From Rallus limicola (lineage: Eukaryota > Chordata > Aves > Gruiformes > Rallidae), in contig JAKCOZ010000003.1 of NCBI GenBank assembly GCA_022605955.1, forward strand, positions 40,016,761 through 40,080,760: a DNA stretch of 64,000 nucleotides, in the 5' to 3' direction. This document shows positions 1-12,300 of the stretch, piece after piece (the stretch's first letter is position 1; the number at the start of each line of letters is the position of its first letter). The position numbers and the translations under genes are program-made. Under the pieces are notes generated by a model. That model was given only the letters and a program-made list of their open reading frames with translations. It was not told where the DNA came from and did no database searches.

Positions 1-322
1 GCCTACAGGAAAGATGGTGACTCTATTAGGGAGTGCAGAGATAGGACAAGGGGTAACAGGTTTAAAATAAGAGGGTAGATTTAGATTAGGTATTAGTAAG
101 TATTTCTGTTCTGCGAAGGTGATGAGGCACTGGCACATGTTGTCCAGAGAAGCTGTGACTGCCTCCTCCCTGGCAGTGTTTAAGGCCAGGTGGGATGGGG
201 TTTTTGGGCAGCCTGGTCCAATGGAGGGTGTCCCTGCCCATGGTAGGATGTTGGAATTAGATGGAAGATTTCTGAGGTCCCCTCCAACTCAAACAATTCT
301 ATGTTTCTATGGTTCTGTGATT
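1..322 (+). mobile_element. CR1 LINE, 3' end fragment
   Basis: This is the 3' end of a chicken-repeat-1 (CR1) non-LTR retrotransposon, entering from outside the window. It shows the usual order of CR1 tail landmarks: a stretch like 'gacaaggggtaacaggttta' (51-65), 'ccagagaagctgtgactgcc' (147-166), 'ttaaggccaggtgggatggg' (180-199), 'ggtgtccctgcccatgg' (226-242), and then 'gaggtcccctccaactc' followed by the octamer-like end 'attctatgtttctatggttctgtg' near 296-319. CR1 inserts by target-primed reverse transcription and has no poly-A tail, which fits. No intact coding remains; the frame at 119-397 mostly reads through the tail. It is close in type to the copy at 51738-53198. Confidence 0.9.
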
Positions 323-1857
323 TGTGCTCTGGGAAGGAGATATTTGAGGTCAATGATACTGAAGGTCTACGGAACCATGAGAGTTTTAGAGGGATGAGGG
401 GAAAACAGCAAAAAACAATTTAAAAATTAAGCTTAAAAAAGGTAAAGTTTTCTCATATAAGATGTAGAGAGGCTGTAGGCAGAGTTCACACGGGTTACCA
501 GTGAGATCAGTCAAGTTCAAGGAGAAAAATCCATTCAGATCTAACTAATTCATAGAAACCGCATGGAACCAAGGAAATCCGTAAGCACAAAATGTCTGGA
601 GGCTAGGAAAAAAACACAGCATAAAGTAGTGTTACATATATCAGACCTCTTCTTACACTTGTGCTTCAGTGTCCCTTTTTTGCTGTAACCGGTGTGAAAA
701 CATAGGGTTGCACAGATCTCTCATCTGCTCCCCCACGGTTAGTCTCACATTGTTCACTTTCCTATGTTGTTTGCTCAGATTATATGTATCATCGTTTATT
801 TCTGAACACCCACTTCTACAACTTACATCTGCGATGACAGCGCGAGGTAGAAAAGATCAGCAGTGCCTGTCCTCCCTGCATATTGCAAGACCAGACAAGA
901 CCAATGTAACCACAAGACAGCCCAAGTGCCAAATGCCAGTCAGGACAATATATTTGCCAGATGTGCCAAATGTCAGATCCCCAGGAACACCCCTCTTCTC
1001 AGGGAACACCCCTCTCCTCAGGGACCACACAGACAAGTAAAATGCAGATGCATAAAGAGAGTACCTCTTTTTAACTGCTCACACACCCCAAAAGGATTTC
1101 TTAACTTTCAGGACAAGAAAGGAAGCCATTTCAATTTAAGGAAAATTCCAGGTCCAAAAGATAAACCTTACTTAAAGTCACTGTTCCATGATGTACATAC
1201 TAAATTCTGTTCCTTTGACTTTCTACATCAAACTGCAACAAGGAAACAAGTAGTATGTAGTAGTATGTAAATAATTATGGATACTTCTATCAATTCATTT
1301 CTCCTGAAAAAATATGGTGAAGATTTGCTTACTGACAAGTTCCAGCACAGGTAATCCCACTGCTCCACTTTGGGCATCAGTGACCAATAAAGTACACAAG
1401 CAAACATCCTATATTATTGCAACAGGAATACCCTTGCCCACATTCAAAAATGAAGTTGCCCGACTGATCACAATGCCAAATCACATGGGATACACCATTC
1501 ATCACAAAAGAAATAAATATTTCCCTCTGAAATGGTTATAAGTTCACAGAGCACTCATTACTTGAGAGGTAGTTGCAATAAACAGATTTCAAAGTGCTTA
1601 TGAACATAAGCAGATATCAAAACAATAGATTAATCTTCATCAAAAGGCCAGCCACAAGCAGGCAGCTATAATTGATACCAGGGACAAACCAAGGCCTCAG
1701 TCTCACACAGGAAGAGAATAACAAAGTCAGGTATTTTCAACCCAGAGTGGGCCTGATTAATTTTGAGCAGTTAAAGGCTAGCTGATGCAATGCCATGCAA
1801 TATTAATAACTTTCAGTTCTTGCTGAGCGCAGATGAGATTTAAAAGATGGGAAATTG
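323..1857. other. Unique non-coding sequence
   Basis: I see no gene here. Two overlapping plus-strand open frames (669-1040 and 863-1270, 123 and 135 codons) lie in different frames and resemble no family I know, so I treat them as chance. An imperfect tandem duplication of an 18-19 bp unit built on 'ggaacacccctct' lies at 983-1019. Confidence 0.6.
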
Positions 1858-2485
1858 CACAAATTGTTCCTATAATTTATTAAAAATGGAAAAAGGAGTG
1901 CCAAAGAATTTTAGACCCATCATCTTAACTTCAATTCCTGGAAAAATAATGGAACAAAGAGGTTATTTTTAAGCGTTTACAATAAAGCTGAGAGATGAGT
2001 AATAACCAATGTAGAAGCCAATACTGATTTGGCTTACACAGATTAGAACTGAGCATAAGTCAACAATCTCAAACTATTGCAAACAAGGCAAACATCATAC
2101 TGGGACACATAAACAGTAGTAATCCTTGCAGTCTACTCAATGCTAGTAAGGCCCTGGAGCACTTTTTTCATTTTTTCATACTGCTTTTCAAGATGGATGT
2201 GGATTAAACTGAAATACAGCTGATGCCATGAAGATGGTCTACAAAACATGATGAACAAAAAGAAAACATGAATGACTACTATGTCTGCTTAGTTTGAAGG
2301 AGATTATGCATGGTCTGAGAACTAGCATTCCTCAAACACACAGGTCTCAGTGACTGAAGTTTTCCAGGGTGGCAGATTAGGCAAGCATCTATTACATATG
2401 ATACTTCACAGATACAGTGAATGCTTCTTCTCCCAGGGTGAAACAGGGCCTCTTAAGATCTTTTCCAGTCTCATGATTGTATGAG
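1858..2485 (+). mobile_element. Ancient CR1/L3-like LINE remnant, internally deleted
   Basis: This is a decayed non-LTR retrotransposon of the CR1/L3 group. At 1908-1957 the sequence translates to a reverse-transcriptase signature resembling 'NFRPIILTSIPGKIMEQ', the block ahead of the palm domain in CR1 ORF2. After a large internal deletion it resumes near 2078 with the ORF2 C-terminal pattern 'caaggcaaacatcatactgg', then 'tactcaatgctagtaaggcc' (2133-2152). It ends with a CR1-type tail, 'gatcttttccagtctcatga' (2457-2476), followed by a degenerate ATTCTATGA-like end. Divergence and deletions make it much older than the other CR1 copies in the window. The exact 5' boundary is uncertain. Confidence 0.7.
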
Positions 2486-4728
2486 GAAAGCAACCATCCT
2501 TCTACCATTGTATGTTAAATCCCAAAGCTTACAAATAAATCTTTCAACACCAACAATTACACATAGCTACAATTAGGGAAACTGCACATTTTTGTTCAGC
2601 CATTCCCTCCACTCATCAATAATCCTGTTTCTGGAGCTGAAACTATTTTCAGATTTAAACAGCAATATGCAACCTTCACTTCCTGTGGCTGTAACCTTTG
2701 ACTTGGGTTCTAACTTTCCTCCAATAACATAAAACTACCAAACTCCTTCTCTTCAGCCTAATACTCCCTAATACTTTGTTCTTTTCTTCATAAAACTTTG
2801 CTGACCTTCTGTCAATTACTAACCTCTGGAGCTCCTAAACAAAGGGCCCACTGTACCTTTTGATTCAGCTGCCAATCTGATTACTTTGGCTGGGGGAGGC
2901 AGGCTGCTTGGGTTACTGAATCAGGGCCTTTCATTGAAATTTCTCTTTTCCAACATCTGCAGCCCCTGGCAACCAATTGCAGAGTGGGCTTGGCAGACCT
3001 GTAAAAGGTGGTAAACAGTCTACAAAAGATGCAGTTTGTAGCATAAAATCAGTGTGCCCCTTTCATAGTGATAGCACATTAGAGCCTCTACAGCACATGT
3101 TGCTTAAATGCTGCTGCTTCACATAAAAATAGTTGACCATTCAGACAACTGTAAAGTCTGAAAAACAGGCACTTCTTAGCTTGCTATCATCTTGCAAAGC
3201 ATTACTATTCACAGGTTAGTATCCTAACTAGTTAATTTAATCTTTTGCCATCCAAAATTCTTTTAAATTACTTTCAGCTAAATTCATAGAAATAAAAAGC
3301 TCTCACTATGAGAATATCAGAAAGGCAGTAAGCCTTTCTAAGTCTGCTCTCTTATAACATCAAAATAATACTAAGTAAGCCTGCAAGTCACAGAACCTTC
3401 AGAAAGCTGCTAGAAAATACAGACAAGAAACCTGTTACAAGAGCCATGGTTGAGTTATACAGAATAAATTCCCACATTTTATAAGCAATCCTTATAAAAT
3501 CCTTATCTCTTGTCCGGTTAGTATGAACTTCGCTCTCTGGGTTGTTTTTCTTTTTTGTTTTTTTTTTCTGCTTTATCCAACAGCTATATTGCAATTGTTT
3601 CCTTTCAGTAAGCATTAGAAAACACTCTTACAATATGTGGAAACTACACTAGGGTACAGAAGGTAGATCTGGTGTTTATGGTCTGCAGCAATAAAAAGGG
3701 GTTTATTATTGGTTTTTGACAGAAAATTTATCATTGATTTAAAATCAAATTCCAAGAAAACACAAATGTTAAAGCCACCTTTATTCTGCCCAGAGAGACC
3801 TAATTTCTCAAACTCATCTTAACAGAGATTCAAAGTCCCGTACTTTGACATCTTTTTGTTAAGTTAAATGCATAAAGAGGGAATCTCTGCTCCTGTGAAT
3901 ATATGTTTTCAAAGACTGATCCAAAATAGACTTATCTTCTGGAAAACTGGTAGTCAAGTACATGATGAAAAAGTTGCTTTAAGAATTTCACACGGTTCCT
4001 TCAGGAACTTCCTAAAAATAGTAAAAGAAATCATCTGGCCATCAGCACAAAAATGTGGGGAAGGAATGATTCTTGATTTCCACAGAGAGCCATGATGACC
4101 CTCCCAAACAAAAAAAAAAAGTCAACAGCCAGGTGCCTTCATAAGTACTATGAAGTCAGTGTGGAAAGAATAAAATCAGATAAGTAATTTAAAATACTAT
4201 TACCAAAGATTCCAACAAGACTTCAATAAATAATTTGATTTCTTTTAATGCCTCACACTGTTAATGCACATCTTGCATTAATCACAGAGCTAGAGCTGCA
4301 TTTTCAATTGCACCATCAATCTTTACCCTTCCATTACATGACCCTCATCATTGAGCTTAGCTATGAAATAATGTAGATTCTTCTTTTCACAGCTCATATT
4401 TGCCACATAAAATGAGAGTGCACAAATTTTAGTGAGACAGCCCAAAGATAAAGATTTATTCAGATTTCATTCACAAAAGAAAATTAACATTCATTAACAG
4501 ATGTTGCATTATTGCAGTAAAACAAACAGCACCCGTGGAAAAGAAGATACTAAATTTAATCCACTTTTTTCAGTACCCAACCAAGTTCAGAAGATGATAA
4601 ACTTTACATTACAAATTATTTTATTAATTCACCATAAAAACACTCTTTTGATAAAGTTAAAATAAAGTCCAAATCCTCTTATTTTACACCACAGAGTGGA
4701 GACCATTAAGCAAGAACCTAGCCTACAG
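2486..4728. other. Unique non-coding sequence with a possible regulatory block
   Basis: No gene or transposon is recognised. The part from about 2640 to 3030 is less AT-rich than its flanks and is dense in motifs such as AACAAAG (2838-2844), the E-box CAGCTG (2866-2871) and CAATTG, so it is reported as a finding. The rest is plain AT-rich DNA with a T-rich run around 3545-3570. Confidence 0.55.
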
Positions 4729-4764
4729 AAAGGAATATCCAAATCCAAAGGAATATCCAAATCC
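4729..4764. repeat. Perfect 18-bp tandem duplication
   Basis: The unit 'aaaggaatatccaaatcc' occurs twice head to tail with no mismatch. It looks like a simple replication-slippage duplication. Confidence 0.95.
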
Positions 4765-7700
4765 CAATTTCAACCCTTAGGAGTTCCTGGAAAGTCCCGG
4801 CCAAGTCACCCTAGGCCACATTTCTAAAAGCATTTGAGGCCAAAAGATGCAGACAGATGTCTACCATGATTTTCAGAAGCATGTGGGCATCCAAATCTCA
4901 TGTCTGCAGTAAATATCCCTTAATCACTTGTACCTTGGCTGCCCAGGGGCTGTAAGGGGGAAAGGTTAGCTTCCTGATGTGGTTCCAAGTGCAGCTGCAT
5001 GAGTGTTGGAGTCAGGACAAGGAAGGAAGCAGCACAGAAGCAAGAAGTCAGGGCAGAAAAAGGCAGGAGATATATTTTTGATGACTGTGTTGATTTATGC
5101 CACTTTGAGCGGATCACAGAATTCCAGACTTAAACCTTATCCCTGCACACTGTGGCAGAGAAAAGTTAGTCACTGCAAAGCTCTAGCATGTCTCCTAGTA
5201 AAGGCAAAAATTAAAGCACTATTTGGAAACAAATTAAGATGTAATTATGCCAATAAAGCTATTCTGAATGTTTAATAAGTAAGAATGAACTCTGTGGTAT
5301 TTACAGCACAAAATACTTGAGGTTTTTTCAAACCACAAATGCATATCAACACCATTTGTAATTTAGCAACAATGGAGCTAAGTCTACTAGCTATCACAAA
5401 CATAGCTTTACTGTACAAATGTATGTTGAGCAGTCTGAGTCAATGTACTGAGGAACATATAAAAGCCTTGAACCACTGGAAAAAGTGCAAGTCATTTAGT
5501 ATTTCAAACAAATGGTCTTTGTTAGTAATGCATTATGTTATTTTTTAAAGTTCGAAGAAGGAAGAAAAAAAGAAAAAAAAAAAAAGTAAAGCAATTGTGG
5601 GTACATTCCAAAACTCTTCACCACCTCAGCTGTAAAATCACAGTTTAAACACAACCAATAGAGGCTCTGAACACACCTGCAGTAGCTCAAAGAACACCAA
5701 GCAACATGATAATTATCCATGGCATTATGGCATGATTGATTATTTTACTGCTTCTGGCTGTGAAAACAAAATAGTCTCAACCAAAAGGTTGAAAATAATC
5801 ATGATTTATGAGTATAACACTCCATCAACTGGGATAAACAACCATTTCCACAGCAGTCTTTTTTTCTGAAAAATACTTCAGAATCCAAAAATGCCAGTCC
5901 TGTTTGCAGCCTTAGGCTGAAATCTTTAAGGCTCCAATTCAGAAAAAAAATTCCTACTCAAACATTTAAAAGTGAGCGTATTTCTAAGCAACTCTTAAAT
6001 GCCCCCTATATTTGAAAGAAAAAACTAACATTAATCTCCCTCAGATCACTGCAGACTGTAACAGAATGTAGCAGAAGCTGCTATTATTTGTCTTAAGGGC
6101 TATTCTGACTAGGTTGACAACTACAGGCAGTGGAACTAAAAAAAAAAACAAAACAAAAAACCTTCCTAGACTGTCTAGTTTTTACTAATTGTATTTCAAA
6201 AGCAGGAACTGCAGACCAGTCCTGGAAGTTAGCGTGGTTACAGAGAGCCACTCTAGTCTCTAGAAAATGGTGAGAGTAAAAAGCTCATTTGTTTTAATCA
6301 CAGCATTTTGGTTTTTACTGATAAAAGTACTTATGGCCCAGTACTAAAACCATCTTCCTGACAGAAAGGGTATAGTAGAAACCAATGAGTAACTAACTCT
6401 CAAACCTCTGTCTCTGATATTAAACACTAATTTGGGAAACACAGGCATCCAGGCAGGAGCTCTGGGTTCTCAATGTTCTAAGAAACAAAGGCTGGCAAAT
6501 GAACCAATGACCTGCCAACATTGATTTTAACATAAAATCATTAAATAGACAATCATGTTCTTTCCTATCACCAAGCTCCACAATGTCTTATAAGACTTGA
6601 GTAGATAGAACAGCTATGTTTCTGGCTTTTTGGAGGTATACCTTCCCACTCAGGATTTGTCACCACTAAGTCATATTAGAATGTGATTTTACATATTAGA
6701 ACTTGATTTTGCAAAATCAGGCTATTATGTAGACATAATATACACCAAATCCTAATATACTGCACATATTGTGTTCAAATTGCTTCTTGATATAGGTTTT
6801 ATACAAATACACCTGATTCAATTATTAGGACAAATATCTCTTTAAGACAAATTATCTCAGTTTCTAGATTAAGCACTTAATTTTTTTTTAATTTCTTACT
6901 GGAAGTCCTCTTTATAAAGAGCAATTGGTTATAATCTATATGCACAATAAAAGAGCAATTCCTCTTCCCCACTTACAGTTCAACATGTACTGATGATCAC
7001 AGAGTGAGCATGGAATAAGGAAGTCAGTCTGCAGGTGGTGTGACCAGGCAAGTCGCAAGTGTGCACTCCCACCTCTTATGATCAGATCAAGTATTGTTGG
7101 TGGCTAAGCATCATTTTGTGAGTGTGTCTGTGTGCGCAAATGCCCACATTTGCCTGTGTGTGTAGAAAATGGAGGATAAAGGTAAGAAAGAATGCCAGGT
7201 TGTAAAGGAAACACCTAATATATATTTTAGTTATTGAAAAATGCAAACCAGTTACCTGGAAGTTCAAAAGATATGTTTTGGTAGCTTTTCCTACATTTTC
7301 ATTGTTATTTGTATGGATTTGTTTGTCTACATAATATTCATAATAATGCTAAAACAATATTTGTATTTATGTATTTGAAGGTAATTATCTAAACCACACA
7401 ATGTTTCTGCTAATGAGCTGCTTGTCCAGTCTAGATAGGAAAAATCTTTTTCTTCCTACTGCACAATCTTTGAGTTGCTGATTACAACTGAATGCACACA
7501 GTGAACTCATAGCTGCTGTGTGTGCTGAAAGAAAATCCCATTTCTGTTTTGCTTGTTGTTTAAACTACCTTTGCTGCTACAAGGAAAAATATAGAGTTCA
7601 GACCTGTAAGTGGACTTCGACAGAGTTGTTCTGTTATTTTTAAATAAGAGACCTTAGCAATACTTTTCTGCACAAAAAAAAAAAGAGAGAGGATATTATC

Positions 7701-9266
7701 TGCATATCTTCTCAAAAACAACAATACAAAAAGAGTCCTGAGGTGAAAAACAGAGCGAGCAGAGTGCTTCCAGATGTGAAGACACACAGTTTTCAGTGGG
7801 TGGACAGTGAATGAACTACATGAAAACCTGGACACAGTCCCACTGACACTAGCCAAGATGTCCATTTCTAAATGACATGATGATGCATAGGACACAAAGC
7901 AAAAATCACAGAATTGTAAGAAGCAGCTTCACTGACCCAGCAGTTCAGAAGGCAGCCAAGCACGCGCTCACTAGCAGGAGGGCTCAAAACACTGGGCAGT
8001 TTCTATCCAACTGCTAGAGGTTTCTCCAAGCTAGGCAGGGATTTTCTGAGTTCCCACTATCATTCTTCATTACCCAGCTTAATGATTGTAACTGATACTA
8101 ATCACCTGAACCATTTTATTAGAATTCTGTTTTAGCCGTAACAGTCAAGGCTCCCACACTAACATTTTAATGAGTCCTCAAAGCAATTCTTGTGTAAGGG
8201 GTAGTGCACTCTCAAAGCTGCATCTTCCCACCAAAGAGCTCTAAACCTCATATAAAATCCTACTTTGCAAGCTATGCACTTCCCCACCTTTTTCTTACCA
8301 TCATGGCTTGGACTGACTGGTTGTTTTATTCTTTACATGGGTCAGTTTTGTTTTGACATCATTGAAAATGCTGCGGCTGTAGGACACCTGTTTTCATGAC
8401 GTGAAACAACACACACAAACTAATTTCAGATTGCAAGGTTAACTTGTGGCACTGAGCCATGACCCTCAAATTCTTACTTATACATTGAACACATCCTGCC
8501 ATGAAGTCACAGCTGGGATTTCATAGATGTGTTTTGAGAAGAGCACTCATTTAAAGGACAGCCTCATATTTTTAGCAAATGCAACAGGAAGCCCACATCT
8601 GTGAATAAACTATTGCAGCCATACTCATAGATGGGAGTGGGACAAGCTGTGTGGGACAAGCATCATTTACTGCTGGAAAGTTGGTTGTTTCCAACCCTGA
8701 AGTGCAAAGCGTGCAAAAGCCAACAGCTACTCCAAGCAACTACCATAATGCAGATCCCTCAACTCTGGGATTGAGAAAAAACTATGTTTTGAGGAAGAAA
8801 AATGTGAGAATTAGAATTAGGACGTATTTTTGTTGTTTTCATGTATTTTATTATGCTTCAACATTTCAAAATACACATAACTGGTACTCTGCTCAGATCC
8901 AAATGTTACTTTTGTATTTGATACATTCCCTTGCAACCCCTGTTTACCTAATCAAAGTGGACAGCTGTGGTTTTCCTTATCCTTAAGCAAATATTTGCAC
9001 AGATATTACTTGTGTTATACATTACCATAAACTTTTGCAAGCAAATGCCAACCGTTCCAATCTAAATGTCCTCAAATAAGAACTTCTTGTAACAAGTGTG
9101 AGGAACTGCCATATAAATTGTTTCAAGCATATAAAGAGTTGCTTTCCTTCGTGTTAGTTAAAGACAGCGTTAAAACTGCATTAGCTCCAAAGTACAAAAG
9201 CTGATAATTCTAATATGGAGGAGAGGATGCTAGAACCAGAATACATTCATATACATAGCAATCAAA
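4765..9266. other. Unique AT-rich non-coding sequence
   Basis: No gene or dated transposon is recognised. There are short A-rich runs near 5567-5585 and 6140-6162, and a 20-bp imperfect duplication next to a 16-bp palindrome at 6672-6719, listed separately. The 111-codon minus-strand frame at 7560-7895 contains a homopolymer run and resembles nothing known. Confidence 0.55.
6672..6720. repeat. Imperfect 20-bp duplication ending in a 16-bp palindrome
   Basis: Two copies of about 20 bp sharing 'tattagaa' and 'tgatttt' lie in tandem. The second runs into the perfect palindrome TGATTTTGCAAAATCA at 6704-6719, whose centre TTGCAA resembles a C/EBP-type half-site pair. Confidence 0.8.
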
Positions 9267-9329
9267 GCCACCATTATAGCAGATAGTAACATTAAAACCA
9301 GCCACTATAGCAGAGAGTGACATTAAGAA
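9267..9329. repeat. Diverged tandem duplication of about 33 bp
   Basis: Two adjacent copies share 'agccac', 'tatagcag', 'agt' and 'acattaa' in order, differing by several substitutions and a 3-bp gap. Confidence 0.75.
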
Positions 9330-12300
9330 ATTACATGATTTTGGATACTTGAATCTAAGACTTCTTTTGATAACAAAGCTTCAATGGAAGTGTCCCATGT
9401 GATATACATGGAAGCAAGGTATGCATAGTTGGTACTTACTGCACAGGGGAAAGACTGAGTTTAACAGTCAACTTTCTGACTACAAATGCTCTTACTTATT
9501 CTCAATACTAGGTTGATTCTAAAATGGTAACTGTGATCCCTCTGGTATTAAAATAAAATCAAATCTTTCCATCCTTGCTTGCACATGAAGTCAAACCACA
9601 TTCCCTGCACTATGTGAACTTCCAGGTCTGGCTGGTACAGAGCCCATCAGATAATTACTGTCTTGTTCTGTGCTACTGCACAGGCTGTGATCTGAGGTGT
9701 TCAGAGAGGAAACTGCCAGAGATGGGGAAGATGGCAGCTTGAGCTCAGCACACACAGATCAGGGGCTCAGTAATGACTGGAAACAGCCAAGCTGTAGGCA
9801 TGACAGCAGCATGCCCAGTCATGCGGAGTGGAGGACGGAATATCACAACACTAGAGGACAGTTGGCTAGCAAAGCAGAGTGTACTTCTCGCTCAGCTGAC
9901 TATTTTGCTGCACACACACACACACATCAACATTAATACGGTTTGTTTCTAATCAAAAGCATACATTTCCTCTTATGAAATAAGTCAAGCTGCTTGCGTA
10001 TATCCTGACAAAACTTCACAGCACTAGAAACAGTTCTTTGATGGTTGCCTGAGGGCTCAGCCTCATTTATCTTAAATAACATTTATATGATAGAAGACCA
10101 TTATAAAAATTACCAACTAAAAGCTACCTTTGCTAGCAGTTGCAGAGATGCCATCATTTGGGTGGTCAGAGGTGTCCTATCATGGTAGCAAAGACCAGGA
10201 AATACTATACTGCCATCATTTTAATGAAGACAGCTTTTTCTTCCAGCTGCTGCCTCCTCACTCTTTCAGGGTATGTGAGAATCTACATCCTTCTGTAATA
10301 AAATTCAGCTATAGCCAAATCTTTGCCAAGTACCTGCTTTATGTAGCAGTTACTGTGTTACTAAAGGTACAGGGGTTTATTTTTCTTGCTATATAGACAT
10401 GTTCCCATGCTTTGGAAAAATACTTAGGAATTCTGTCCAAAGCACCAAATGAGATGCTAACCACAACCTAACAATTAGCTGTCTGCTGTGGCACTGAAGA
10501 TACGCATCTTTGAAAAGACAAGTGGTTATTTGCATGAGCTGCACTTTCTATCATATGAAATTAAGAATACACTGGGAAAAAGCTTCTTTGGATCTTCCGC
10601 TAGATCTACTACTTACTGCCTCTACAAAGCAGCCAACATGAAAGAGACTTGGTGATTTACAGTCTAACTCTATGAATGTAGATAACATCTGGTTAAAGAT
10701 CTAAAACAAAACAAAGAACTCTGTTTTACTCTTGGAATGGCTTCTCAAATATTTAAAACTACTATGACCCAGAAAGCCAGGCAACTGATATATTGCCCTC
10801 GACCTTGTCATTCTTGGCTAGCTTGTTTTCTCTGTTCTGTCTCTGTATTCTGTCTTGTATATATTAATCTGAAATACCCAACCTCACTCATTTGATAAAG
10901 TAAGCGGCGTATAGGTTATTAAGTGCTCTGCTCAGTTATTTGGCTCTCCATGAGTACCTCCTGACTAGGCAATATTGCGGAGACATTGTTCTTGCTAGCA
11001 TCACTTTTAAGATGAAAAATGTAATTAGAAAAGCCTAAAAAGATACCTCCTAGTATAATGAAAGTCATACTTGAAACATATTCAAAGAATATTCATTTTC
11101 ATTTTGTGTATTTATTAAATGAAGTTATATATTAACATAGACTATTGATATATACTAATATAGTCATATATTATATTCCTTAAAAAAAATCCATATAGTT
11201 ATATCTATCTCAGATAAAAGCGAGCCAGTCAAAATGTCAATGCAGGAAACCTTAATAATAGCACAAGGTAAATGAACTCCATTTTGGTTTTATACTTGCC
11301 TTAGTAACACAGCGTATACTAGTCTTCTAACAAAGCAGTGGTAAACTTGAACACACAAACATGACATGTTAATATAAATATAATAAATTAACAGAAAAAA
11401 AATTTTCTGAATATAGAAGTAGACTGCATTACATATAAATTTCTCCCTCATATTTTTCTCTTCCTCTGCACAAAAATAAGCATACAAACAAATGCAAGCT
11501 CTCCCTCCAAAACCAGTAAAATGTACATCTCACAGCTCACACACTGCAATTCTTGCATGCTTACAACTGCTAGCAGGAGTTTCAGAAAAGAGCAATAACA
11601 CATATAATTAGCATACATCCCTTTCCAGGGAAAAGTTGTAAATAATGGCAGAAGTAAAATTAAATCATAATGATGATCATAAAGACTGCAAAAGTCAGCT
11701 TTGAGGAAGATACACCCTTGCTGCTGCACAGCAACTCAACTTTTAGTAGCTGCAGAAGGACTGAATTCCTTTACCATAATCCACCCTTCTACCCATTACT
11801 TTCCATGAGACAAAGGCTACCACAAACTTTCAGTCACTTGGTTTGGCAGGACTTTGTGAAACTACTTCATAAACAAAAGAGGCAACATATATACTGTATT
11901 ATGTTACTGTAAGAGGGCTTTTAAACAGAATTTAAGTGACCTGATTGGTCTGAGTCATAAAACAGTAATTCCCAGTGGACTTAGAATTTATGGTAAAATT
12001 TTACTTGAACAACGGCCCCTTGCTACTTTAGTTAGTACAAAAGGCTGTATCACATTCTGATTTATTGCATTCTGATTACTATACTTTTAATTGATTTTTA
12101 AGAGATTTATAACAATGCTCCAGTACAATGACAAGGAAGTCAGTAATCACTTTCATATGTATTTTCTTTTTAAAACAAGGAGTCTAACGCTTAACACTCA
12201 AGGTGCTTGTGTATCCATTATATCAACTAGGCTAATGTAAGATCCAATTATGTCACTAAAAAGTGTGCCTAATGAGGTATGTTAAGCAATATCATTTATT

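Noticed and set aside
669..1270. Two overlapping open frames of 123 and 135 codons on the plus strand
   Set aside because: They are in different frames, contain no recognisable domain, and their lengths are expected by chance in a 64-kb window.
7560..7895. 111-codon minus-strand open frame
   Set aside because: It crosses an A/T homopolymer run and matches no known protein pattern.
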